NCBI GenBank assembly: GCA_947492575.1
Contig: CANLNK010000006.1
Location: 1-64,000 of the forward strand
Direction: 5' to 3'
Length of the DNA: 64,000 bases
From: an uncultured Thalassotalea sp.
GTDB lineage: Bacteria; Pseudomonadota; Gammaproteobacteria; Enterobacterales; Alteromonadaceae
Positions 26,325 to 36,396 of this stretch are shown here, piece after piece. The notes under the pieces were generated by a model. The model was not told the DNA's origin, did no database searches, and saw only the letters and a list, made by a program, of their open reading frames with translations. Made by a program: the position numbers and the translations under genes. Position 1 is the stretch's first letter; every line of letters begins with the position of its first letter.

Positions 26325-27491
26325 TTAACCTTCTTTGCGATAAGGCAAAGCGTTCATAGCGGCGTCAAAGTGCGCCTTATTGTGAACGGATTCTTGACCC
26401 AGAAAATCGTCAATGGCAGCACGAAAACTCGGGTGAAATATTTGATAGCTGCCATGCACATAAACCGGTTCAAAACCACGTTTAATTTTGTGTTGGCCCT
26501 GCGCGCCCGCATTGAATTGTTGCAGCCCTTTAGCCAAACAAAGCTCTATGCCTTGGTAGTAACATAATTCAAAATGTAGGAAATTAAAGTCGGCTAGTGA
26601 TCCCCAATATCGGCCATAGAGTTGTTTGTCGTCAGCAAAAAACAAACTGCCTGCGACAATATTCTCGTCACTTTCAGCCAACACTAAAAAACACTGCGAA
26701 GGAACAGCTTTACTTAATCCATGAAAAAACTCTTCTGATAAATAGCCGCCGTGACCAGAGCGTTTCGCGTAAGTCGCGCGATAGCAGTGGTAAAACGCCT
26801 GCCACTGTTGTGGAGTAACCTCAATTGCTTCCACCACTTTGATATTAATTTGATGACTCGCTACCGCGTTTCGCTCTTTGGCGATGCTTTTTCGCTTTCT
26901 GGCATTTAATGCTGCTAGGAAATCATCAAAAGTCTGATAGTCCCGATTAAACCAATGGTATTGCACATCGCTTCGAGGCAGCCATTTTAGGTCAGTTAAC
27001 TGGTGTTTTTCAGATTCAGATAAAAACAATAGCTGCGCAGTTTGCGCCTCTATTTGTTTTGCTAATGCACTGATCAGCGCCGAAACATAAGTGTAGATTT
27101 CTTGTTGTCTTTCCAAGTATTCGGCGGCGATACCGATGCGCTGTCCGGTAACAGGCGTAAACGGTACTGCACTGACAATTTTGGGGTAGTACGCCATTCC
27201 ATGTTGCTCATACGCATCAGCCCATGACCAGTCAAATAGGTACTCGCCATATGAGTGCGACTTAATGTAAAGCGGTATACACGCGACCGTTTGCGCTTTT
27301 GGATGCTCTGTTTGCTCTTCCACTAACAAATGGCAAACCTGCCAACCTGCTTCAGCACCCAAGCAATCGCTATCTTCTAGCAACGCAAGTAAATCAAAGC
27401 TAAGAAAAGGCTGTGAACCAATAAAACAAGCTTGCCAGCGAGCTTTACCTATGCTGCTAATATTTGAATGAAAGGAATGGCTAAAACTCAT
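26325..27491 (-). CDS. GNAT/FemAB-like acyltransferase (DUF482 family)
   Basis: A 388-residue protein of the family once called DUF482 or peptidogalycan biosynthesis/recognition, now seen as a GNAT-superfamily member. Diagnostic segments are RWQACFIGSQPFLSFDLLALLEDSDCLG near the N-terminus, SHSYGEYLFDWSWADAYE, NARKRKSIAKER and the C-terminal FNAGAQGQHKIKRGFEP. It is predicted to be cytoplasmic. Donor and acceptor are not known. The 191 bp upstream hold no recognised site. Confidence 0.88.
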   Translation of the reverse strand: MSFSHSFHSNISSIGKARWQACFIGSQPFLSFDLLALLEDSDCLGAEAGWQVCHLLVEEQTEHPKAQTVACIPLYIKSHSYGEYLFDWSWADAYEQHGMAYYPKIVSAVPFTPVTGQRIGIAAEYLERQQEIYTYVSALISALAKQIEAQTAQLLFLSESEKHQLTDLKWLPRSDVQYHWFNRDYQTFDDFLAALNARKRKSIAKERNAVASHQINIKVVEAIEVTPQQWQAFYHCYRATYAKRSGHGGYLSEEFFHGLSKAVPSQCFLVLAESDENIVAGSLFFADDKQLYGRYWGSLADFNFLHFELCYYQGIELCLAKGLQQFNAGAQGQHKIKRGFEPVYVHGSYQIFHPSFRAAIDDFLGQESVHNKAHFDAAMNALPYRKEG

Positions 27492-27682
27492 AATTCCACT
27501 AGCTACGTTTCTAAATAAGGCCGATTTGTCATCAGCTTAAGTTACGAATGACACTTAGCGGAAGATTAACACAGTACATAGAAAATAGTTATTGCTGGAA
27601 AGGTTTACTGCCTTCTAGTCAAATGAAGTAGTGGCTAAATGACTTGGTCATTAAATAAGGTGAGAGCTAAATGAAGTGCTAG

Positions 27683-28510
27683 CTAGAGAAGGTCATATCG
27701 ACGCATAATCGCTTGATAGCTGCCGTCCAACTTCATTTCTCGTAGCACTCTGTCTAATTCTGGTAGTAAGTGCTTTGCTGAGCTTTTCTTGGAGAAAACT
27801 AGGTAACCTTTAGAGTTAACATCAAGTTGAGGAGAGAGCACTTCTATCGATTCAGCATACCCCATCTGCTTAATGCGATGTGCCAGTGATATCCTTGTTC
27901 CAACAACAATGTCCACTCTACGGTTCATCAGCATTCGAACCACCTGTCGCTGATCCGTTACTTGAATGATCTTGGTAATGAGCTTCTTTTCCATTGCGTC
28001 GACAAATTTGTTGGAGTAACTAGAGCCTCTAATAATCGCAAACGTATAAGGAGATAGCTTTTTAAAGTCACCATCAAAACGAATCCCCTCGCCTTTTCGG
28101 GCAAAGAATACAGTCGGATGCTCAATAAGTGACTCTTCAGGGTATTCAGCAAACTCTTCACGTACAGTGGTTTTCATGAATGGAAATGTTGCATCTACTT
28201 CGCCAGATTGCATCAATACTTGGGCTCTTGCTGGTGGGTAAATTCTAATTTCAAATGGCTGATTTAATCGATTTAACGCTTCTGTCGTGATATCCACTGC
28301 CACCCCAGTAACCTTGCCGCCTTCCATGTAAGCTAGCGGTGGAACTTTTACCGTACTGATAATTATTGTATCAGGTGCACTGTGACTCTCCGTAACGGCA
28401 TACGTGCAATCAGGCACAAAAGCCGTCAACAAGCACAAACATAATGAGCCTAAAGACATACGATTTCGGAACAACGTTCGAACACGAGTAACTTTATTAA
28501 GCACCATCAC
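27683..28510 (-). CDS. Periplasmic solute-binding protein, family 3
   Basis: A 275-residue product with a signal peptide (about 1-39, ending near CTYAVTES). A family-3 solute-binding fold follows: VPPLAYMEGGKVTGVAVDITTEAL, QSGEVDATFPFMKT and a second lobe with GSSYSNKFV. GGGAAG precedes the two adjacent start codons. No ABC permease or ATPase is next to it, so it may serve a distant transporter or a sensor. The ligand is unknown. Confidence 0.85.
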   Translation of the reverse strand: MMVLNKVTRVRTLFRNRMSLGSLCLCLLTAFVPDCTYAVTESHSAPDTIIISTVKVPPLAYMEGGKVTGVAVDITTEALNRLNQPFEIRIYPPARAQVLMQSGEVDATFPFMKTTVREEFAEYPEESLIEHPTVFFARKGEGIRFDGDFKKLSPYTFAIIRGSSYSNKFVDAMEKKLITKIIQVTDQRQVVRMLMNRRVDIVVGTRISLAHRIKQMGYAESIEVLSPQLDVNSKGYLVFSKKSSAKHLLPELDRVLREMKLDGSYQAIMRRYDLL

Positions 28511-28611
28511 TTCCCTATGAACCTATGAACCTTAGAACAAGGCGACGTAAATATTTCGCCGATTATTGGGCTAGTATAGATGAATCAACCAAAAACGCCT
28601 GACGATTAAAC

Positions 28612-28641
28612 AAAAAAAGCCATGTAAAAACATGGCTTTCC
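28612..28641 (-). terminator. Intrinsic terminator of the exported amidohydrolase gene
   Basis: On the minus strand AAAGCCATG and CATGGCTTT pair around a short loop, followed by a seven-T run. It lies 29 bp after the stop of the gene at 28670..29998. Confidence 0.88.
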
Positions 28642-28669
28642 TTATTTTGCTGGCTTTCAGATGGTTAGC

Positions 28670-29998
28670 TTATTGCTTAACGACTTTACCGCCTTTCATG
28701 ACGAAATCAACGTCGAGTAGCTCTTCAATATTTTTTAACGGGCTACCATTCGTCGCGATAATGTCAGCGTATTTACCTGGCTCCAACGTGCCTAATGAAT
28801 CTGACATATCGATGAGATCTGCCGCATTCACTGTTGCCGACTTAATAACATTCATCGCTGACATTCCGGCATTGTGCATCAACACTGCTTCTTGCGCGTT
28901 AATGCCATGCTTTGAAACACCGCTGTCGGTACCAAACGCGATCTTAACGCCAGCTTTAACCGCTTTGGCAAAATTACCCTTCATGTCGGTGCCGACCTTT
29001 ATCGCCTTCGCCTTCTGCGACTCCGACAATACATTTGTATTCTTTGCCATTTGCAGTACGGTTTCCCCCGCTAGCAAGGTTGGCACTAAATAAGCCCCTG
29101 TTTCTTTGAACAACTTGTGTGCTTTTTCAGACGCATACGTACCGTGTTCTATACTAGCAACGCCGGCTTCAAGCGCCGCGATAATACCGTCTTCTTGGTG
29201 TGCGTGACTTGCTACTTTACGGCCCATACGTTTTGCTGCCAACACAACTTCTTTGAGTTCGTCCATTTCCATTTGTTGACCAGTACCAGTAGCGCGATCG
29301 GTTAATACACCGCCTGTAGAAGTGATTTTAATTAAGTCAGCACCGTATTTGATGGTGTGACGAGCAGCACGACGGCAATCAAACGGGCCATTACAGACGG
29401 TCTTATTACTGTGATCATGAAATTCCATTAGCTCAGGGCTGACACCACTAACGTCATTGTGACCGCCAGTAATCCCAACACCACCCGCTGCGATAATTCT
29501 AGGACCGTCAACCCAACCCTTGTTAATCGCATCACGAAGTCCGTACATTTCTTGAGGACTAGAACCGACATCGCGAACCGTTGTAAAGCCTGCCTGCATA
29601 ATTCTCATCGCGAACATTTGCGAACGCATTTGCATTAACGGCTTTGACATACGCAATGATTCACTGTCATTGTTGGGCCCTAACTCACCTTGCAAATGCA
29701 CATGCATATCCATCAGGCCAGGCATCACAAAGCTGTCTGATAAATCAATAAACTCAGCGTTTTCATCAACACGCTTCGCATCAACAAAGCCTTTCTTAAT
29801 TTCTAACACTTTGCCGTCTTTGATCACTAACGTTTGCTTAGTCAGTGGTTTTTCTCCCGGCACGCTGAGTAATTCGCCCGCATGGATAACTTGTGTTTTA
29901 GCAAGCGCTGAGCCAGATAATAGGGCCGCCGCGATAAGAGACAATGCAGATAAAGGCTTACGAAGCGAAGCGATAGGTAGACGAGAACGCGATTTCAT
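28670..29998 (-). CDS. Exported amidohydrolase (Xaa-Pro-dipeptidase/imidazolonepropionase-like)
   Basis: A 442-residue metal-dependent hydrolase with a signal peptide (cleavage near SALA-KT, about 33). Active-site elements in order are HVHLQ (after GLMDM), carbamylatable Lys in LIKITSTGG, His in ASHAHQ, His in SIEHGTY and Asp in FGTDSGVS. Relatives hydrolyse acyl-dipeptides or cyclic amides in the periplasm; the exact substrate is open. It resembles the amidohydrolase at 9175 in fold but not closely in sequence. Terminators bound it on the 3' side and separate it from slyD. Confidence 0.88.
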   Translation of the reverse strand: MKSRSRLPIASLRKPLSALSLIAAALLSGSALAKTQVIHAGELLSVPGEKPLTKQTLVIKDGKVLEIKKGFVDAKRVDENAEFIDLSDSFVMPGLMDMHVHLQGELGPNNDSESLRMSKPLMQMRSQMFAMRIMQAGFTTVRDVGSSPQEMYGLRDAINKGWVDGPRIIAAGGVGITGGHNDVSGVSPELMEFHDHSNKTVCNGPFDCRRAARHTIKYGADLIKITSTGGVLTDRATGTGQQMEMDELKEVVLAAKRMGRKVASHAHQEDGIIAALEAGVASIEHGTYASEKAHKLFKETGAYLVPTLLAGETVLQMAKNTNVLSESQKAKAIKVGTDMKGNFAKAVKAGVKIAFGTDSGVSKHGINAQEAVLMHNAGMSAMNVIKSATVNAADLIDMSDSLGTLEPGKYADIIATNGSPLKNIEELLDVDFVMKGGKVVKQ

Positions 29999-30097
29999 AA
30001 TATTTCCTGATTTATTGCTTTTTTAATAGTCTTTACCTTAGCAGGAATCGCCGAAATCTCAACGCTACACCACCTTATAAAGTGGTTATTTTGTCGT

Positions 30098-30138
30098 AAA
30101 AAAAAAGCACTTAGAGCTACCCCTAAGTGCTTTTTTTT
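30098..30138. terminator. Bidirectional terminator between slyD and the amidohydrolase gene
   Basis: A(9)GCACTTAG and CTAAGTGCT(8) form a strong stem with A and T runs on both sides. It lies 17 bp after the slyD stop on the minus strand. Confidence 0.9.
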
Positions 30139-30155
30139 AATGTCTTTAGTTCAAA

Positions 30156-30638
30156 TTAGTGCTGGTGACCACCAACACCGTGAGCGTGACCATGAGAAAT
30201 TTCTTCTTCAGTAGCATCACGCACGTCAACAACTTCTAAATCAAAATCTAATGTTTTGCCTGCTAATGGCGGGTTTAAATCACACGTCACCATAAAACGA
30301 CCGACTTTTAATACCGTTACTTGGCGTGCACCCTGCTCTGTATGAACAACAGCTACCATACCTGGCTTCCATACTTTTGCACCTTGAAGGTGTTTAGTCG
30401 GAATACGTTGCACTGCGTCATCTTGGCGTTCACCGTAACCTTCGCTAGGCTCTACTGTAACCGAAAATTTGTCACCTGCTTGCTTGCCATCTAGCGCTTT
30501 TTCAACACCAACAATCATGTTGTCGTGGCCGTGCAAGTAAGCCATTGGGTCGCCAGTGCGTGAAGTATCTACTTGTTCGCCTTCGGCATCTTTAATTGTG
30601 TAGTGAAACTGCACTACTTTGTCTTTGGTAATTTGCAT
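30156..30638 (-). CDS. slyD: FKBP-type peptidyl-prolyl isomerase SlyD
   Basis: A 160-residue SlyD-like foldase. The FKBP core is split by an insert-in-flap domain (about 70-125), with VQFHYTIKDAEGEQVDTS at the N-terminus and GYGERQDDAVQRIP near the flap. The C-terminal tail is short but His-rich (HGHAHGVGGHQH). This matches the metal-binding tail of SlyD, which delivers nickel for hydrogenase in E. coli. Nickel handling may matter here because a Ni-SOD is encoded at 52.7-53.2 kb (inference). Confidence 0.92.
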   Translation of the reverse strand: MQITKDKVVQFHYTIKDAEGEQVDTSRTGDPMAYLHGHDNMIVGVEKALDGKQAGDKFSVTVEPSEGYGERQDDAVQRIPTKHLQGAKVWKPGMVAVVHTEQGARQVTVLKVGRFMVTCDLNPPLAGKTLDFDLEVVDVRDATEEEISHGHAHGVGGHQH

Positions 30639-30682
30639 AATTACTTATTCTACTGAAAAACTTGCGCGGGATTCTAGCAAGT

Positions 30683-31585
30683 TTAAGCAAAAAGCAACAG
30701 AACAATGACACTAATGACGATTAACGCCATACCGATAATTTCGACAAAAGTGACTTTTTCTTTAAATACGCGGTAAGTAAGAATCAATGTAAAGAAAAAC
30801 TCTACTTGCCCTAAGGCTTTCACATATGCCGCAGTTTGATAACTTGCGGCAGTAAACCAACCAATAGAGCCAAGTACGCTGGTAACGCCAACAAATAACG
30901 CCAGTCGCCAATTGACCACCATCTTTCGAAACTGAGATATATCGGTAAATAGCAAGTAGGTAGCGGCAAGAACAGACTGCGCTGTTATTAAGAATACCAG
31001 TGTTATCGCGGCACTCACCATAAGGTGGGTATTTAACGCGAGACTAGCTTCACGGATAAGCGACGTTGTTATCGCTAGACCTAAGCCTGACGCCAAGCCA
31101 TAAGCAGCGCCGGGGTTATTAACAATATCTTGCCAAGTAAACTTCACTTTTGACAGCAGCAAAACACCCATCATACCAATAACCACTGAGAACCAACCAA
31201 ATGCACTTAATGAAGCGCCAAAGAAGACGGCGCCAATAATCGCAACTTGAATCGCTTCTGTTTTGGCAAGGCTGGTGGCAACTGCAAAGTTTCGATAGCT
31301 AAATGCGGCGACTAAACACGCGGTGCCAATTAACTGAGCGACGCTGGCAATTGATGCATATTGAATAAAGGTCGTGTTTAATGTCGGAATGGTAACGTCA
31401 TATCGTTCAACCATCCAATACAAGTAACCCCACGCAAATGGAAGCGCAAAAATATAGCGTACGCCAGCTGTTGCCAGTGATGATAACTTCTCTGATAGCT
31501 GCTTTTGACCAGCAGTTCGAATGGCCTGCATAAATGCAGCAAGTAAGGTAAAGGCTATCCAAGTATCTATCTGAAAAAAGCTCAC
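30683..31585 (-). CDS. EamA/DMT-family transporter
   Basis: A 300-residue protein with about ten membrane helices and two EamA-type repeats. The N-terminal helix has FMQAIRTAGQKQLSEKLS and the C-terminal repeat ALGQVEFFFTLILTYRVFKEK. It is a member of the drug/metabolite transporter superfamily of unknown substrate. The gene-free 31586..31900 ahead of it shows only a loose GGGCGT/ACGCCC inverted repeat near 31847-31876, which may end sbcC transcripts. Confidence 0.88.
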   Translation of the reverse strand: MSFFQIDTWIAFTLLAAFMQAIRTAGQKQLSEKLSSLATAGVRYIFALPFAWGYLYWMVERYDVTIPTLNTTFIQYASIASVAQLIGTACLVAAFSYRNFAVATSLAKTEAIQVAIIGAVFFGASLSAFGWFSVVIGMMGVLLLSKVKFTWQDIVNNPGAAYGLASGLGLAITTSLIREASLALNTHLMVSAAITLVFLITAQSVLAATYLLFTDISQFRKMVVNWRLALFVGVTSVLGSIGWFTAASYQTAAYVKALGQVEFFFTLILTYRVFKEKVTFVEIIGMALIVISVIVLLLFA

Positions 31586-31900
31586 GTAACGACAACTCCT
31601 TTAATCTGAGAAAGTAAGACAAAGTAAATAACCTGAACTCGGGATAACAAATTGCTTTCCAACTTCTTAACCCTAATTCAGGTTAAATATCAGCTTGGAG
31701 CCGAACGCAAAAAAGTCATTGCGGGTGATTAATCAAGGGAAATTAATAGAGGCAATTTAATTAGCTGATATCGCTTATTTTTTGACGTTAGTAGTGTAAC
31801 CATTTCAAGTCAAAATGACGAATAAACAATAGGTATAATCGATATCAGGGCGTGATAAAAAACTCTCTCGACGCCCTTGAATACCAAGCTATTTTATTGA

Positions 31901-34900
31901 CTAGACACTGACACCGGAATGTACAGCCACGGTCGAGCCTGTTCTAGCTGGCATCACATCAATGCGTTGTGCCATTTGCTCTTTTAACTCTGACACATGC
32001 GAGATAACGCCAATCATGCGCCCCGATTGCTGCAAGTCCACCAACGTTTGAACAGCAAGCTCAAGCGATTCAGGATCTAAACTGCCAAAGCCTTCATCAA
32101 TAAATAAGGTCTCTAGGCGAATGCCGCCACTGTAGGATTGCACTACGTCAGAAAGGCCTAACGCTAACGCTAAGGCGGCCATAAATGATTCTCCACCGGA
32201 TAAGGTGGCAACATCACGCACTTTGCCTGTGTAGCCGTCTTCTACCATCAAGTCTAAACCTCGGCCAGCAGAGCCCTTAAAGCCTTCTGTTTTGCGCTCT
32301 AAACGATAACGCCCTTTACTCATTAAGCTTAAACGTTGTGATGCTTGAATAAGCACATCATCGAGCAGCACGCCAAGCACAAAGCGATGCAAACTAATGC
32401 GACTACCCGTTTTACCGCTAGCAACGTCGAACAGTGTGCCGAAAATTTTGTAGGCTTCTTCTAACTTTTCATTTTTCTCATGCAACGTCTCAATTTGTTT
32501 TTGAACGCTAATTAATTTTTCGTGTAAAGCACGAGCGCCAGCCAGAACTTCACGTTCTTTGGTATGGACGGCTTCTGCCTCTTTGAATTTTTCCGCAATT
32601 AGGTCGATATTGGGCAACTCTTTTTCAGCTAGTGCTTGGTTAAGATCACTTATGGTTTGTTCTAGCTGCGTTTGCCTTTCTTTAAATTGGTCAATTTCCA
32701 ACTGCCAAGTTTGTAGCTCTTGCTCTGTCGCTTTGCTTTGTACAAAAGCATTGTCGTCTTCAAATGCACTAGCAGCCAACGCTATCGACCACTCGTTAGT
32801 TAACTTGCCAAGATTATCATTGCTTTGTGAAAGCAAGTCTTGATGGGTTTTTAATTGAGTTTCCGCCGAGGACTTTGCATTCATTGACGCACTATGAGCT
32901 TGCTGCGCGGCCTCTTTAGTCTTTTCTAATTGGCTGATTTGCTGACTTAACTCAGCAACCGTGTTTTCCAAAACAGTTAAGTCTGTAATGTTTGGATCTA
33001 AATTCGAGGTTATGCCCGTTAGTTGATGTTGATTGGCTGCCAATCGCGCATCCGTCGCAGCTATATCATTTTTCAGTTCAGAAATTTTATTATCGCCATC
33101 AAGACATCGCTGCTTTTTGCTCTCAACCTCAGCAACTTTTTCGTTGATATTAAACGCCTGTAACTGATTCACATATTCAGTCGACTGGCCAATCACGGCA
33201 GTCAGCTCACTCATGACCACCTGCACATTTTGGCTACTTAAAACACCATTTTGTAAACTGACGCCGATCTCAGTAACAAGCTCTTTAATAAGATCATGAG
33301 CAAGTTCATCAATTTGCCTCTGGCATTCCGCCAGCTGCAGGTTGTGTTGTTCAAGCTCATTGCTTACTTTGTTGAGTGCCAATTGGGCTGTTTGAGCACT
33401 GTCTCGCGCTGCTTGTACTTGCTCTTTTGATACTTGCTCGCCGACAAATTGTGCAGGCACCGGGTGATTTTCGCTACCACAAACCGGACAAGGCTGACCA
33501 TGCTGAAGCCGCTGCGCCAATATGGCTGCTTGGCCATTGTGCCAATGCATCTCAAGCGTATCTGCTTGGCGATGACATCTTTGGTAATGAGACTGTGCTT
33601 GACCAACCTGTTGCTGCATATGAGCAGTTTGTCCTGACAAATTAGCATACGAGGTTTGCAGACTGCTTAGCTTGCCAAGATCGTTTACTTGCCTTTGTTT
33701 CAAGCTAATGTCAGCTTGCAGCGCTGGAATTTGAGCTTGCTCATTTTTAGCCTGTTCAAGTTGCTGCTGCCCCTGCTCAGCCTCTTTTGCGAGTTTTTCT
33801 CTGTAGGCACTGTACTTAACTAAATTCTGATTATTTTGAACTTGCTGTTGTTGATCATTAGCTATACTTTTCTCAAGCGCTATTTTTTCTGACAACTGCC
33901 CTTTTGTCGCCTCAAGCGATGCTCGCCTATCTACAAGTTGTGGAATTTGACTAGCGTTTTCTATAGCCACTTTCAGCGCAGTTTCTTTTTGACTAACTTC
34001 GCTTTGGGCAGTAACAAATGCCTTTTCAACGTTAGCGACCTTTTCTGTCAGTTGTTTACTTTCAGCTTCGGCCTTCTGCTTTTGTGTAAACGGTAAAAGT
34101 AAGCTCATGGCTTGTTTAGCATTGTCAATTTGCTGTGCCCGCCCTTTAATTGCGTCACTATGTTCAAGATGGCTATGTAAACTGGCTTTCGCTTGTTCTC
34201 GCTTCTCAAAAGTCAGTGTTAGCTCTTGGGCTTTTTGCTGCTCAGTTTTGACTTGGTTGAAGATAGCAAGTGCTGCTTGCTCACTTTTTTGTGCTTGTTC
34301 AAATGTTTCTGCCAACGCAGCACTGCGCTCTGTTAAAGCCTGCTCAGACTCAACTTCTGCCACCTGCAATGCACCGCGAATTTGATTGTCAAATTCATGC
34401 TTTTCTTTGCTGATTTGGCTCGCTTTGTCTTTTAGCGCAAACTCAATTTTTCTGTATATGTCCGTTTGAAATAGCTGACCAAAAATCTGCTCTCGATCTG
34501 TTGAAGAAGCCAATAGCAATTCTCTAAACTTGCCTTGTGGCAGCACCATCACTTGTCTAAATTGTTTTTCATTTAGCCCAATGATGTTCGCTACTTCAGT
34601 TTTTACGGTTCCAGCAGCACTGGTAATTAACGCTTCTTCATCTGTGATATCGTAAAGTGAAGCGGTATGTTTACGTGTTGTCATGCCATCACCACGGGCT
34701 TTCGGCGCTTGTTGCTCAGGCGCGCGTGTGACGCGATAACGTTTGTCGTGCAAAGCAAATTCCAACGTCACTTCAGTCAGCGTTGAGGGCGCAGCCATAT
34801 CACAACGCATCTGCATACCTTGGCGCTCATTCCCTGTGGTCTCGCCATATAGCGCAAAACAAATCGCATCCAAAATTGACGTTTTCCCCGCGCCTGTCGG

Positions 34901-35005
34901 GCCATTTATTAGAAATAATGGATTCGAGCCTAAGCTTTCAAAATTTATCGTTTCAGTCTGTGCAAACGGACCGAAGGCTTGCATGGTCAAAGTAATTGGT
35001 TTCAT
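31901..35005 (-). CDS. sbcC: Exonuclease subunit SbcC (Rad50-like)
   Basis: The 1034-residue ATPase of the SbcCD nuclease, which opens DNA hairpins and trims protein-blocked ends. Walker A GPTGAGKTS is at 35-43, two long coiled coils flank the zinc-hook CPVC (about 506-509), and the C-terminal ATPase half has LSGGESF and Walker B LFIDEGFGSLD. It follows sbcD by 35 bp in the same operon. Length is close to E. coli SbcC (1048). Confidence 0.97.
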   Translation of the reverse strand: MKPITLTMQAFGPFAQTETINFESLGSNPLFLINGPTGAGKTSILDAICFALYGETTGNERQGMQMRCDMAAPSTLTEVTLEFALHDKRYRVTRAPEQQAPKARGDGMTTRKHTASLYDITDEEALITSAAGTVKTEVANIIGLNEKQFRQVMVLPQGKFRELLLASSTDREQIFGQLFQTDIYRKIEFALKDKASQISKEKHEFDNQIRGALQVAEVESEQALTERSAALAETFEQAQKSEQAALAIFNQVKTEQQKAQELTLTFEKREQAKASLHSHLEHSDAIKGRAQQIDNAKQAMSLLLPFTQKQKAEAESKQLTEKVANVEKAFVTAQSEVSQKETALKVAIENASQIPQLVDRRASLEATKGQLSEKIALEKSIANDQQQQVQNNQNLVKYSAYREKLAKEAEQGQQQLEQAKNEQAQIPALQADISLKQRQVNDLGKLSSLQTSYANLSGQTAHMQQQVGQAQSHYQRCHRQADTLEMHWHNGQAAILAQRLQHGQPCPVCGSENHPVPAQFVGEQVSKEQVQAARDSAQTAQLALNKVSNELEQHNLQLAECQRQIDELAHDLIKELVTEIGVSLQNGVLSSQNVQVVMSELTAVIGQSTEYVNQLQAFNINEKVAEVESKKQRCLDGDNKISELKNDIAATDARLAANQHQLTGITSNLDPNITDLTVLENTVAELSQQISQLEKTKEAAQQAHSASMNAKSSAETQLKTHQDLLSQSNDNLGKLTNEWSIALAASAFEDDNAFVQSKATEQELQTWQLEIDQFKERQTQLEQTISDLNQALAEKELPNIDLIAEKFKEAEAVHTKEREVLAGARALHEKLISVQKQIETLHEKNEKLEEAYKIFGTLFDVASGKTGSRISLHRFVLGVLLDDVLIQASQRLSLMSKGRYRLERKTEGFKGSAGRGLDLMVEDGYTGKVRDVATLSGGESFMAALALALGLSDVVQSYSGGIRLETLFIDEGFGSLDPESLELAVQTLVDLQQSGRMIGVISHVSELKEQMAQRIDVMPARTGSTVAVHSGVSV

Positions 35006-35040
35006 TTATCGCCCATTAATATCGATTACGTTTGCAGCAA

Positions 35041-36198
35041 TCACTGCGGTTTCGGCTGTTGACTAGAAGGCTGTGAAAGCGAGGAAATAATGTCGCTGAT
35101 AGCTTGATCTTGCTCTGGCGAAAGTTCTGCATCTTGCGCTTCTTTGAAGAAGTCTCGAAACATATCTTGTTCATTACGCGCTAACTTAGCTTGTGCCATT
35201 TCTTGTTCAACACCAATTAACATACCCGGTTTCTCGAGATGCAAAACATTGGGGTAAACCGCTCGCAGTTTTTCCATTGGGTTTAAAATCGCATGTTTAT
35301 CTTGCAGTCGTACAAGCAGGTAATCCTCATTTTTGGGATCCGTTTTGCCCTGCTCAATGACTTCCGCTAATTCTCCGTCGATGATGCGCATTTCATGGGG
35401 CGCAGTAAGCTCGATATGCTCTGCGCTCACAAAGCCCTTTTCATTCAGTTCGACTAAGGTGAAGCCTTTCTTTTGGTGCTGTTCGCCAAAACTATATTTC
35501 ATCAATGAGCCCGAATAACGAATAAAATCCTCACCCTTTTTTTGTGGTTGATGAAGGTGCCCAAGCGCAACGTAGTCGAAGTTGAGGAAATGTTCATGAC
35601 TTACCCGATCCGAGCCGCCAATTGATAAAGGGCGCTCAGACTCTGATTCAATCGCACCATCAACAAAGCAATGGCTAATCAATACGTGACGCTGGTTATC
35701 GTTAAATTGCTCAGTAATCTTCTCGGCTAATAATTTATGAGCTTGGTCGTGAGTTGCAACCGGCGCATCAAAATGAAACCTAACGCGCTCAGGGTCGTTA
35801 TAAGGCATACCATAAAAGGCAACTTCGCCAGCAGCTTCGGTTTCAATCACCACTGGCGCAAGCATGTCTTCAAAGTTACTAATAATGTGTAAGCCAGCGC
35901 CTTTCATCTGCTCTGCCCCAAACCCTAATCGCTCTGCGCCATCGTGATTACCTGAAATCATAATAATCGGCGTATTGAGCTCATTGCAGATACGCTTTAC
36001 CACACTATCAAGCAGTTCTATCGCTGCCGTAGGCGGTACTGAGCGATCGTAAATATCACCTGCGATAATCACGACATCGACTGGATTTTTCGCAATGTAA
36101 TCGATGAGCTGTTCGATTACCGCTTTTTGATCATCTAAAAGCGAAACGTTGTGGAATTGGCGACCAAGGTGCCAATCTGAGGTATGGAGAATTTTCAT
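35041..36198 (-). CDS. sbcD: Exonuclease subunit SbcD (Mre11-like)
   Basis: The 385-residue nuclease of the SbcCD complex. Metallophosphoesterase motifs run in order: HTSDWHLG (5-12), GDIYDR, SGNHDG, ISHCF and the metal-binding GHLHQP. The C-terminal capping region ends in a Gln/Pro-rich tail. It is the first gene of the sbcDC pair. Confidence 0.97.
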   Translation of the reverse strand: MKILHTSDWHLGRQFHNVSLLDDQKAVIEQLIDYIAKNPVDVVIIAGDIYDRSVPPTAAIELLDSVVKRICNELNTPIIMISGNHDGAERLGFGAEQMKGAGLHIISNFEDMLAPVVIETEAAGEVAFYGMPYNDPERVRFHFDAPVATHDQAHKLLAEKITEQFNDNQRHVLISHCFVDGAIESESERPLSIGGSDRVSHEHFLNFDYVALGHLHQPQKKGEDFIRYSGSLMKYSFGEQHQKKGFTLVELNEKGFVSAEHIELTAPHEMRIIDGELAEVIEQGKTDPKNEDYLLVRLQDKHAILNPMEKLRAVYPNVLHLEKPGMLIGVEQEMAQAKLARNEQDMFRDFFKEAQDAELSPEQDQAISDIISSLSQPSSQQPKPQ

Positions 36199-36396
36199 TA
36201 AATTTGAATGTTGTGCTCTAAGCTTTTGGTTATAGGGCTTTTGTTACAAAGCTCTTGTTATAATTTCACTTGGTTTTAACGCTATGATACCTGACAATTG
36301 CCCGCTTCTGCCAACGAATACAAGCTCTTTTATTGCATGCAACAACTATTTTATGCGACAGCTATTACATGCAACAAAAAGCGAGCAATTAATAAG

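Noticed and set aside
34107-34385. Plus-strand ORFs inside sbcC (several of 60-110 codons)
   Set aside because: They are reverse-frame shadows of the Gln/Leu-rich coiled coil, without ribosome sites or plausible composition.
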